Source of the DNA: an uncultured Psychrobacter sp.
GTDB lineage: Bacteria; Pseudomonadota; Gammaproteobacteria; Pseudomonadales; Moraxellaceae
DNA length: 64,000 nucleotides
Direction: 5' to 3'
Assembly: GCF_947495825.1 (NCBI RefSeq)
Contig: NZ_CANMAH010000005.1
Span: 173,838 to 237,837 of the forward strand
In this document: piece by piece, positions 49,158 through 57,386 of the stretch
How the letters are laid out: each line of letters begins with the position of its first letter
Numbering within the stretch: the first letter of the stretch is position 1
The notes under the pieces: generated by a model
Seen by the model: the letters and a program-made list of their open reading frames with translations, nothing else
Databases searched by the model: none
Told to the model about the DNA's origin: nothing
Program-made: the position numbers and the translations under genes

Positions 49158-49187
49158 TTGATAGTGCGCTGATTTACAGCGTATAAT
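49158..49187 (+). promoter_or_regulatory. Sigma-70-type promoter of epmB
   Basis: TTGATA (49158-49163) and a perfect TATAAT (49182-49187) are 18 bases apart and end 31 bases before the epmB ATG. This is a prediction from sequence alone. Confidence 0.65.
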
Positions 49188-49218
49188 GTCGGTTTTTAGG
49201 CACACGCATTAGGTTGTC

Positions 49219-50226
49219 ATGATAAACCATTTAATCACACAAAAAAACTGGCAAACGCAATTATCCGAAGCAATTACTTCAGTAGATGAGTTGCTTGAGA
49301 TACTCAATCTTGAAACCTTGAGAACTCAAATTTATATACCAGCGCACTTTCCTTTACGTGTCCCGCGTGCCTTTGTCGCTAAAATGACTGTCGGTGATGC
49401 GCATGATCCCCTATTAAAACAGGTATTACCAGACACCCAAGAACAAATCGCTGTGACAGGTTATGTCGCCGATCCATTAGCCGAGAACGATCAAAACCCT
49501 ATTAAAGGGCTACTACATAAATACCAATCTAGGGTGCTATTAACCGTCACTGGTGCATGCGCCATCCATTGTCGTTACTGCTTTCGTCAGCACTTTGATT
49601 ATAATGCCAATATGCCAACTTCCACCGAACATTTAGCGATTGCTTCTTATATTAAGGAGCATCCTGAAGTAAATGAGGTCATCTTGAGTGGCGGTGACCC
49701 GTTAAGTGTATCTAATCGGCGACTGTTTGGCTGGCTTGACATCTTGGAGGCGTTACCACAACTGACGACCATTCGCTTGCATACCCGCATGCCGTTAGTG
49801 ATTCCTGAGCGCTTGGATAATGCTTTGCTAGATCGCTTTAGTCGAAGCCGCTGCAACATCGTGATGGTTATTCATTGCAATCATGCTAATGAGATTGATA
49901 CTAATACGGCGCAATATTTGCAGCGTGCACGGGCCGCAGGTATAGTTTTGTTAAACCAAGCTGTCTTATTAAAGGGTATTAATGACAGCGTTGAGACCCA
50001 AGTTACTCTCAGTCAGCGTTTGTTTGCAGCAGGCGTTTTGCCTTATTACTTACATGTACTCGATAAGGTTTTGGGTGCCGCTCATTTTGATAACGATGAG
50101 CAGTCTGCTATCGATTTGTATTGGTCATTGTTGGCTGGGCTTCCTGGGTATCTTGTGCCAAAACTGGTAAAAGAGTTGCCAAACCGACCATTCAAGGTGC
50201 CGATTAATATTTATAAAGACCGTTAA
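49219..50226 (+). CDS. epmB: EF-P beta-lysylation protein EpmB (lysine 2,3-aminomutase family)
   Basis: EpmB is a radical-SAM enzyme that converts L-alpha-lysine to beta-lysine for EF-P modification. The 335-residue protein has the Fe-S motif C114-x3-C118-x2-C121 in GACAIHCRYCFRQHFDY, the GGDPLSV and IRLHTRMPLVIPERL motifs, and PYYLHVLDKVLGAAHF for the PLP-binding side. It lacks the C-terminal oligomerisation part of clostridial KamA, as EpmB does. It is divergent from efp, matching the known functional link. The partner epmA is not in this window. Confidence 0.95.
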   Translation: MINHLITQKNWQTQLSEAITSVDELLEILNLETLRTQIYIPAHFPLRVPRAFVAKMTVGDAHDPLLKQVLPDTQEQIAVTGYVADPLAENDQNPIKGLLHKYQSRVLLTVTGACAIHCRYCFRQHFDYNANMPTSTEHLAIASYIKEHPEVNEVILSGGDPLSVSNRRLFGWLDILEALPQLTTIRLHTRMPLVIPERLDNALLDRFSRSRCNIVMVIHCNHANEIDTNTAQYLQRARAAGIVLLNQAVLLKGINDSVETQVTLSQRLFAAGVLPYYLHVLDKVLGAAHFDNDEQSAIDLYWSLLAGLPGYLVPKLVKELPNRPFKVPINIYKDR

Positions 50227-50353
50227 GGTATGCAGCACAGTAAGTTGTGGTAATATGTTTTGCTGAACATTAGTAACGCTTTATAATGCATCACATATAC
50301 AAGTAATATCGCGCCTGTTCACTTGAGAATAGATGTTTTATTAAAGAGGGCTT

Positions 50354-52075
50354 ATGATAACGTTGTCAGATTTTCAGGAACATCTATCACGTAAAGCACC
50401 ATTAAAACAATCCTCGCGTAGATATGTTGACGGACAAGAACAACAGCTACGTAAGTGGGCTGCAAGCTTATCAATACAAACGGAGGCTCAGCAGGCAGTA
50501 CAGATAGAGCAAGTGCTGACTGAGCTTGCGGCAGCAGACTTAGATGACAAACTGCGTCTTAAGCTTTTGATGATTGTGTCTTGTGCATCCGATCGCTTGA
50601 TTACATCTTTGCACAAGCATTATCATTATGAGTTAGGCGCGCTTAGCAAGGCGCAGCTAATATATGTAGATCAAGTCAAATCATTATACTATTCGACCAT
50701 ATTAGCCTACGACAGCGTCATACAACGTAAAAGCCTAATTTTAAATGAGCCGAAGACCCCGGTAACAGGCCGAGGTTGGAAGCGTTTTTTGTCGTTAGCT
50801 ACAACATCACCACTTGTTTTGGCCGCTGCTATTTATCAGTCACTCACTATTTATCAAAAGCTATTGAGTGAGCAAAATATATCCTACCAGTCTCCACCAC
50901 CGCATTTATGGGCGGCATCTAATGAGCTATACGACCTAGCTTGTCAAATAAATGTGGCACATGCCGACTTAAGCACGCAAGTAGTTGCCAAGCAGGCCTG
51001 CAGCATTCACGACTTATATGTACAGATTTGCTTGCATAGTTTATTGAATGTCCGTGTCCTGCGACGTTCCAATATGCTCTTGCTCCAGCGTTTACTGCCA
51101 TCATGGGCAACTTATGTTCATGCTACGATCGAACCGCAAACTGAGACACGTCTCTTTGTAGACCTACAAAGTGGCAATCCGCCTGATTATCTTACCGCCA
51201 GCTCCGCTATTAACCCCTATGAAGAGCACCATCGTTGTCTGTTTATCGAACTTGGACCACTAATAACATATCTACAGCAGCGCAAACAATCTTTGGTTGA
51301 TAGTAATAACGCTGCGATTGAATATCAATTGGTCAACAAGGTACTAATGGCAATTAAGCATCGCTATGTCGAGCGGACAAAGGCAATATCAACCAAGTAT
51401 CATTCAAAACAGCGTGCGACCGTTATTAGTGGTTTTAATAATATTCATTACAAGGTGGCTGGTGCACAGAGCTTAAAGCATCTGATTGCTGCCAAAAAGT
51501 TAGCAGATGAACAGCTACCACGCTATGATACACAGCCCAAAAAGGATAGGTTACAGGGTGAGCTTGAGGTAGAAGCGGTTGATAATACAGATATAACATC
51601 ACAGCTTAGAACCTTACATTTATCATCTTCAGAAGATTTAATAGCATCAGATGTCGATACAGACAGTAGCGATAAGCTTGATACAGCGCCGCCACCACTT
51701 AGTCTTATGAGTCTGTTCTTATTAGATTATTCACATAACGACAGCAAATATAAATGGTCAATGGGTATGGTACGCTGGCTCAATCTTGATAATAAGCCCA
51801 TTGAGGTTGAATGGCAGGTACTGGGTCATGAATTGACAGCTTGTGCCTTGCGTTTAGACATCAGAGACCATCGTGGACAAAGCTTTATGCCAGCTTTTAT
51901 GGTAGCGGGCGATAAGGACTTACAGACAGAGTTCACCATTATAGTGCCTTCTTATCATTTTCAAGCTAATGACAAAGTCATGCTGCGTCTCAACGACAAA
52001 CAAAAAGCGCTCTGTTTGCAGCAGTGTTTAATCAATAGTGAAGAGTTTAGCCAGTATAAAGTGATACAGATTTAA
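50354..52075 (+). CDS. Conserved-looking 573-residue protein of unknown function, upstream of the FimX-like gene
   Basis: I do not recognise this protein. It is soluble (no signal peptide or transmembrane helix) and largely alpha-helical to about residue 380. A Ser/Asp-rich linker (about 395-450) follows, then a C-terminal beta-rich domain (about 455-573; LMSLFLLDYSHNDSKYKWSM, GMVRWLNLDNKPIEVEWQVLGHEL, TIIVPSYHFQANDKVMLRL). The pattern of that domain recalls PilZ-like barrels in type IV pilus or c-di-GMP proteins, but the RxxxR and D/NxSxxG motifs are missing. It ends 109 bases before the degenerate GGDEF-EAL gene on the same strand, which suggests a functional pair. Start ATG at 50354 has AAAGAGGGCTT upstream. 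Confidence 0.75.
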   Translation: MITLSDFQEHLSRKAPLKQSSRRYVDGQEQQLRKWAASLSIQTEAQQAVQIEQVLTELAAADLDDKLRLKLLMIVSCASDRLITSLHKHYHYELGALSKAQLIYVDQVKSLYYSTILAYDSVIQRKSLILNEPKTPVTGRGWKRFLSLATTSPLVLAAAIYQSLTIYQKLLSEQNISYQSPPPHLWAASNELYDLACQINVAHADLSTQVVAKQACSIHDLYVQICLHSLLNVRVLRRSNMLLLQRLLPSWATYVHATIEPQTETRLFVDLQSGNPPDYLTASSAINPYEEHHRCLFIELGPLITYLQQRKQSLVDSNNAAIEYQLVNKVLMAIKHRYVERTKAISTKYHSKQRATVISGFNNIHYKVAGAQSLKHLIAAKKLADEQLPRYDTQPKKDRLQGELEVEAVDNTDITSQLRTLHLSSSEDLIASDVDTDSSDKLDTAPPPLSLMSLFLLDYSHNDSKYKWSMGMVRWLNLDNKPIEVEWQVLGHELTACALRLDIRDHRGQSFMPAFMVAGDKDLQTEFTIIVPSYHFQANDKVMLRLNDKQKALCLQQCLINSEEFSQYKVIQI

Positions 52076-52120
52076 TTGAATAAGATTGCTACAATCAGCA
52101 CTTTTATACAAAATTAAGCA

Positions 52121-52151
52121 TTGCTCAAGTCTACTCGTAATCTAGTATACT
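52121..52151 (+). promoter_or_regulatory. Possible sigma-70 promoter of the FimX-like gene
   Basis: TTGCTC (52121-52126) and TATACT (52146-52151) are 19 bases apart, 33 bases before the ATG. The spacing is slightly long. It would give the FimX-like gene its own transcript apart from the upstream gene. Confidence 0.45.
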
Positions 52152-52166
52152 GTAACGACGGTTACA
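52151..52166. promoter_or_regulatory. Inverted repeat TGTAAC-N4-GTTACA at the putative transcription start
   Basis: A perfect 6-bp inverted repeat with a GACG spacer begins at the last base of the putative -10 box and ends 18 bases before the ATG of the FimX-like gene. Its size and position fit an operator for a dimeric repressor or a small 5' hairpin in the mRNA. No regulator is assigned. Confidence 0.45.
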
Positions 52167-52184
52167 AGAATAAAAAGGCCCATT

Positions 52185-54269
52185 ATGCGTACCAAAAACA
52201 TCCTAAATCTCTTAGTTATAGACGAAGACCAGCTTTATGCTGAGCGTTTAGTCAGCTTATTATCTGCTTACTACGATGAAGTCAATCTTGGGTTTTTGGA
52301 TGACAGAGAAGAGCTGTTAAAGTCGCTGCGGCATCAATGGGATGTCTTGGTATTTGGACGCGCCTACGATTTGAGTTTTACGGATGTGGTCGGTATTGTG
52401 CAGGAGCAAAACCTTGATCTCCCAATCATTGGTCTGATGAGCGATGAGATGGCGAAGACTGGTCGCAACGAAGATGGTTTGCCAGCAGTCATTGATGGGG
52501 TGATGGTAAAGGCATTACTCGCAGACAAAGAGGTACAAGTGGTGATGGCGATCTGCCTACAACATGCCAATCTGCGTAGTCTACGACAGCTTAATACCTT
52601 ACGTCATGTACTCTCTGAGGCTGAGCAGCGCGCTAACATCTTAATTAAAAACTCCAAAAGTGCGGTCGCTTATATCGATCAAGGCATTCATATTTTTGCC
52701 AATGAGCCATATTTAAAACTGTTTAATTTTGAATCAATGGACGAGATTATTGGTTTGCCAGTCATTGATTTTATTGCTGGTAAAGATAACGTCAAAGGTT
52801 TTAAAGAGTTTTTACGTCAATTTGATAAAGGCAATCGTGATCAAGTTGAATTTAGCTTTGAAAGTAAACGTATGGACGGTAGTACTTTTGAGGCCAAGCT
52901 ACAACTTGCAGTCGCTACGCTAGATGGTGAGCCAGTTACTCAGATTATTATTCAACAAAACAATAATAACAGCGCTGAGATTGCTGCGCGTTTGGCTGCA
53001 GCCGAACGTCAGGACAGCTTGACAGGACTGTACAACCGCCGCGGCTTTGAGGAGCGTTTTGAAGCTTTACATCAGTCGGTAGTAGAAGGTAAAGCGCATG
53101 CAGCACTATTATATATACAGTTAGATAATATTGGCAAAATCAGTAGTAGCTTGGGCTTGCAAGGGGTAGATACTACCATTCAGCAGGTGGCTCGTATGCT
53201 TGAGCAAACAGTAGCAGAGGGACACATTAGCCGCTTTAGTGATACGGCATTTACAGTGTTAATCGAAGACTTATCCTCTAAAGCGCTGGTCGATCTCGCC
53301 GAAAGTATCCGTCAACATATCAGTGATATGCTCATCGAAGTCGATAAACGCACAACCAGTACGACTGTGAGTATTGGTATCGTCAAAATAGAACCCAATG
53401 CTGCTGAACCACAAGTCTTGTTTGATCGTGCGGTTGATGCGATAAACCATATCAGAGTTGAAACTGCAAATCATGGTAACGCTTATCACTTGTATGACCC
53501 AAGTGAACATGCAAATAGTGACGATAGTGCTCTGGCCGAATATCTAGTAAGCGCTATCACGCACAATCGCTTTGAGCTGTTTTTTCAGCCAATCTATGAT
53601 ATCAATCAAGATCGTAGCGACTTCTTTGAAGTTTATTTGCGTCTACCGTTAGCCGATGCTGATAATACTGTACTGACGCCTGACAAATTTATGACAGTCG
53701 CCAAAACGCACCATTTACGCGAAAAAATAGATCGCTGGATATTAATCAATGCCTGCAAACAGTTAAATGAGGTGCGCAAGACCCATCCTGAAGCTCGCCT
53801 ATTGATACAGCTCACTAGCGCTTCATTGATCGATAAAAAACTGCCAAGCGTAGCCAGTCAGTTGATCAAAGCGGTGGGCGGTGTATCTGGAGCATTGACA
53901 CTTCAGTTCAATGAGCAAGATGTTGCCAATCATCTGACCATTGCCAAGTCTCAGTTTGCCGCTTTAAGCGATGTTGGTTGTCAAATAGGCATCCATAATT
54001 TTGGTACCTCAGCAAAATCGATTGAGATTGCTGAATTTGTACAGCCTGATATGACGCGCCTTGCACATGATTATGTAAATGAGATTAATAAACCTGACAA
54101 TTTAGAGGCGATTAAGTCCTTAATCGTACGCACCAATGAGCTTAATATCGATGTGTTGATGCCCTATATTGAGGAAGCTGCTACGATGTCAGTGTCGTGG
54201 AGTGTCGGTGCGCGTTATTTGCAAGGGTATTATCTAGAAATGCCAAGTAACACGATGAATATCGTTTAA
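52185..54269 (+). CDS. FimX-like degenerate REC-PAS-GGDEF-EAL protein
   Basis: The 694-residue protein has four domains: receiver-like (1-130; the usual phospho-Asp position is replaced in VLVFGRAYDL), PAS (about 145-260), GGDEF (about 275-430) and EAL (about 450-690). The GGDEF motif reads SDTAF (352-356) and the EAL motif reads EVY (482-484). Further EAL catalytic positions are also changed: LTLQFNEQD in place of the E-x-x-E strand, IHNFGTS in place of DDFGTG. It should therefore neither make nor break c-di-GMP. The same domain order and loss of activity define Pseudomonas FimX, which binds c-di-GMP in its EAL domain and controls type IV pilus assembly. A similar role here is a strong inference. 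Confidence 0.85.
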   Translation: MRTKNILNLLVIDEDQLYAERLVSLLSAYYDEVNLGFLDDREELLKSLRHQWDVLVFGRAYDLSFTDVVGIVQEQNLDLPIIGLMSDEMAKTGRNEDGLPAVIDGVMVKALLADKEVQVVMAICLQHANLRSLRQLNTLRHVLSEAEQRANILIKNSKSAVAYIDQGIHIFANEPYLKLFNFESMDEIIGLPVIDFIAGKDNVKGFKEFLRQFDKGNRDQVEFSFESKRMDGSTFEAKLQLAVATLDGEPVTQIIIQQNNNNSAEIAARLAAAERQDSLTGLYNRRGFEERFEALHQSVVEGKAHAALLYIQLDNIGKISSSLGLQGVDTTIQQVARMLEQTVAEGHISRFSDTAFTVLIEDLSSKALVDLAESIRQHISDMLIEVDKRTTSTTVSIGIVKIEPNAAEPQVLFDRAVDAINHIRVETANHGNAYHLYDPSEHANSDDSALAEYLVSAITHNRFELFFQPIYDINQDRSDFFEVYLRLPLADADNTVLTPDKFMTVAKTHHLREKIDRWILINACKQLNEVRKTHPEARLLIQLTSASLIDKKLPSVASQLIKAVGGVSGALTLQFNEQDVANHLTIAKSQFAALSDVGCQIGIHNFGTSAKSIEIAEFVQPDMTRLAHDYVNEINKPDNLEAIKSLIVRTNELNIDVLMPYIEEAATMSVSWSVGARYLQGYYLEMPSNTMNIV

Positions 54270-54515
54270 GACAGTTTTATTTCAATAAGGCTACGTGTTG
54301 TCAGCTCAAGCTAGAAACGGTAAGCTCTACCGAGGGTCTTGCTGACATCGATCTCTTTTGCTTATTACTCAGTAGCCAACTGCTAATGTGTTTTGTCAGC
54401 GTACGCATATCAGCTCATAGGCGTACCATCACCTCTGTAACCCCATCGTACGTCTGCTATCATCCCTACAAGCTGATAAACCGTCTCAATCCATAGATAT
54501 AAAGAATATATAAAT

Positions 54516-55076
54516 ATGCTGATTAACGTCAATATTTCATTCAGTGGTATATTAATTGCAGTGCTTGTATCGATAATGCTTACAGCACTCACTGCTTGCG
54601 AGCGTACCCCGCCTGATTATCGTGATCCTGTTACCTTACCAGTGTATAGCGCAGGAGACGCTGATAATGGCGCTATCATTTATGAAGAAGCTTGTGGTCA
54701 GTGCCATCAGCTAACCCCAGGTAGCAATAAAAAAGGCCCACAATTGATGAATATATATGGGGCACCTGCAGCTGAACTAGAGGACTATGACTATGGCGCA
54801 GCATTAGCAAACTCAGGCTGGGTATGGGACGCTAAAACTTTAGATCCTTATATTGCTGATGCTCAAAAAGCAATGCCAGAGTCAAAAATGTTGTCAGACC
54901 CGATGCCAGACGCCAGCGAACGCGCTGATATTATCGCTTATCTATCCACTTTGCGTATGGCCACTCCTGCTGTCGATAGCAATGGAAAACCCATCAAGGC
55001 TGAGCATACAAAAATGAGTGATGAGCCAGTTGAGATAGAGGACGGCGTAGAAAACCAACCTGCTGCCAGCTTCTAA
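54516..55076 (+). CDS. Lipoprotein cytochrome c, single haem
   Basis: The 186-residue protein has a hydrophobic N-terminus ending in lipobox LTAC (about residues 24-27, TALTACERTPPDY), so it is predicted to be a membrane-anchored periplasmic lipoprotein. A class I cytochrome c domain follows, with haem motif CGQCH (about 67-71), GPQLMNIYG, and axial Met in AMPESKM; later DIIAYLSTLR. It resembles cytochrome c2/c550-type electron carriers. The partner oxidase or dehydrogenase is unknown. It is a single gene. Confidence 0.88.
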   Translation: MLINVNISFSGILIAVLVSIMLTALTACERTPPDYRDPVTLPVYSAGDADNGAIIYEEACGQCHQLTPGSNKKGPQLMNIYGAPAAELEDYDYGAALANSGWVWDAKTLDPYIADAQKAMPESKMLSDPMPDASERADIIAYLSTLRMATPAVDSNGKPIKAEHTKMSDEPVEIEDGVENQPAASF

Positions 55077-55240
55077 TAAAAAGAGTTGCTCAAGCTTGGT
55101 TTATCTTTTTCATTGTTATTAGATCGCTTTTGCTTGTGTTTTTTATCTTATTAAAAAAAGCGTATTGGATATTACTTACCACTCTTGATGAGTTTATGTG
55201 ACAATATTTTAGTACGCACTAATAAAGTTGGTAGTTTATT

Positions 55241-56281
55241 ATGCACCAAAGCCATGCTTACGATGTCGCATCTCACAAAAATGTTGTACTTCCATTAGAG
55301 TCAGACTCTGGTTTAAGTGATTCAAACGATGTTACCGATAACTATCTAGCCAATCAGCGTCAAGTAGCACAGTTGCTTGTACAACTAAATCAAATCGTGC
55401 TTGATAAGCCGCAGGTGGTGAAGCTGGCACTGAGCTGCGTGCTGGCAGGTGGGCATCTACTCCTACAAGACTTGCCTGGCATGGGCAAAACGACGTTGGC
55501 TCAAGGGCTGGCGCAGCTACTGGGCTTATCATACAATCGCGTGCAGTTTACCAATGATATGCTGCCAGCAGATATTTTGGGTATGAGTATCTATAACCAA
55601 ACCACGCAGAGCTTTGAGTTTCGTAAAGGGGCAATCTTCACACAGCTATTGCTTGCTGATGAAATCAACCGTTCTAGCCCAAAGACCCAAAGTGCGTTAC
55701 TAGAAGCGATGGAGGAGCATCAAGTCACCCAAGATGGACAGACTTACCGTTTGCCTCAACCTTTCTTTGTCATAGCTACTCAAAACCCAATGCAACAAGC
55801 GGGCGTATATCCCTTACCTGAGTCGCAGTTAGATCGGTTTTTGATGTGTCTGTCGCTTGGTTATCCTTCACCAGCTGCCGAGCGGGAATTACTACGGGGA
55901 CAAGATCGTCGCGAGATACTGGCAAGTTTAAATGCGGTGCTTGAGACAGATGCTGTATTACTTGCACGCCAAAGTGTTCAGCAGGTATATGTAGCAGATG
56001 TCGTATTGGATTATCTACAGCGATTGGTTGCAAAGACTCGAGTCAGCCAAGAGTACCACGGACTGTCACCTCGCGGTGTATTGTCGCTACAGCGTGCTGC
56101 TCAGGCTCATGCATATGTATCTGGACATCAAGAAGTAACGCCAGAGGATATCCAAGCTGTTTTTGCTGCTGTTACAGATCATAGGTTAGGCCAACGATTT
56201 GTACCGTCGCATGTCGTTGGCGGGCAAGGGGCACAGACTATAGCTCAGCGGATTATGCATAAGGTACCAGTGATTGTTTAA
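55241..56281 (+). CDS. MoxR-family AAA+ ATPase
   Basis: The 346-residue protein has the MoxR core: Walker A DLPGMGKTTLAQGLA (about 81-95), VQFTNDMLPADILG, Walker B LLADEINRSSPKTQSALLEAMEE, and FVIATQNPMQQAGVYPLPESQLDRFLM with sensor 1 and the arginine finger. A C-terminal lid (HGLSPRGVLSLQRAAQAHAYVSG) follows. MoxR ATPases act as chaperones for partner proteins and are nearly always followed, as here, by DUF58 and transglutaminase genes. A non-conserved 45-residue N-terminal extension is present. Confidence 0.93.
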   Translation: MHQSHAYDVASHKNVVLPLESDSGLSDSNDVTDNYLANQRQVAQLLVQLNQIVLDKPQVVKLALSCVLAGGHLLLQDLPGMGKTTLAQGLAQLLGLSYNRVQFTNDMLPADILGMSIYNQTTQSFEFRKGAIFTQLLLADEINRSSPKTQSALLEAMEEHQVTQDGQTYRLPQPFFVIATQNPMQQAGVYPLPESQLDRFLMCLSLGYPSPAAERELLRGQDRREILASLNAVLETDAVLLARQSVQQVYVADVVLDYLQRLVAKTRVSQEYHGLSPRGVLSLQRAAQAHAYVSGHQEVTPEDIQAVFAAVTDHRLGQRFVPSHVVGGQGAQTIAQRIMHKVPVIV

Positions 56282-56330
56282 ACTAAGATTTGAGCGCACG
56301 CTATAGTATAACCACAATGATAAGGCAGTT

Positions 56331-57386
56331 ATGACTTTATTACCGCGTACCTTGACTCAGCCAATAACGCAAGCATTGGCACGCTGGTTTGCCAAGCGCG
56401 CTCCTAAAAGTGACAGTGCTAAGCTCAACTTGCGCAACGTTTATATTTTCTTTAGTAGAGAAGGCGTACTTTTCGCCGTTTTATTGATTATCACTTTTGT
56501 GGCTGGTATCAATTATGGTAACAACTTGGTGCTGGGCTTATGCTTTTATCTTGTGAGTGTATGGTTGATAAGCTTTCATATAACCTTTGCTCATATCTCA
56601 GGCTTACAAATCGATCTGATTGAGGTGACAACAGCAGAAGTGGGCTCACCTGTTTGGGTGACATTGCAAGTACGGAGCGAAAGCCAGCAACCCAGACGAC
56701 AATTGACGTTTGTGTTTGAGCAGTTTAATGACGAAAAAAAGAAGGCCAACAAACGTACTGATCGAAATATAAACAAGTCCTATATTAGTGCAAAGGTGAG
56801 TGTGCCGGTATCACGTTTACACGGTACACAAGTCATTCGCTTGCCCATCATGACTAATAAGCGCGGTCAGCTTGAGTTGCCAAGGTTGAGAGTAAGCACT
56901 GTATATCCACTAGGAATCATGCGCGCATGGTCGTACGTGTATTTTGCGCGGGCAGCTTGGGTATATCCAAAGCCATTGGCATTTGATAAACAGGCGCAAT
57001 ATATCACTGCAAGTTTGGACGAATTACCGACGGGCGGTGAGTATAGTCAGCATATTCAAGGTCAAGATGATTTTGAGCGCCTTGATAATTATATCGAAGG
57101 CGAATCACTAGCAAGAGTTTCGTGGGCACACATGGCACGTGGACAAGGAATGCTTACCAAACATTTTGCTGATCCAGTCGGTGTGGAGCAGGTATTGGAT
57201 TATGCCGATATGCCAGCTTCGCATCATGAACAAAAGCTTGCGCAATTAGCGTATGGTGCTATCACCCTTGGTAAGATGGGAGTGCCTTTTCAGATGCAAT
57301 TGCCCAATGCAGGGCAGACAGCAGCTATTGGGCAAGGCGAGTCGTTTGCTCAGGCCTGCTTATTACAGTTGGCAAAAGTACCATGA
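56331..57386 (+). CDS. DUF58 domain-containing membrane protein
   Basis: The 351-residue protein has two adjacent transmembrane helices near the N-terminus (GVLFAVLLIITFVAGINYG and LVLGLCFYLVSVWLISF) and a cytoplasmic DUF58 region with RVSTVYPLGIMRAWSYV, the diagnostic GGEYSQHIQGQDDFERLDNYIEGESLARVSWAHMARG-type stretch (about residues 236-272). It lies 50 bases after the moxR gene and overlaps the transglutaminase gene by four bases (ATGA), so translation of the two is coupled. The molecular function of DUF58 is unknown. Confidence 0.9.
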   Translation: MTLLPRTLTQPITQALARWFAKRAPKSDSAKLNLRNVYIFFSREGVLFAVLLIITFVAGINYGNNLVLGLCFYLVSVWLISFHITFAHISGLQIDLIEVTTAEVGSPVWVTLQVRSESQQPRRQLTFVFEQFNDEKKKANKRTDRNINKSYISAKVSVPVSRLHGTQVIRLPIMTNKRGQLELPRLRVSTVYPLGIMRAWSYVYFARAAWVYPKPLAFDKQAQYITASLDELPTGGEYSQHIQGQDDFERLDNYIEGESLARVSWAHMARGQGMLTKHFADPVGVEQVLDYADMPASHHEQKLAQLAYGAITLGKMGVPFQMQLPNAGQTAAIGQGESFAQACLLQLAKVP

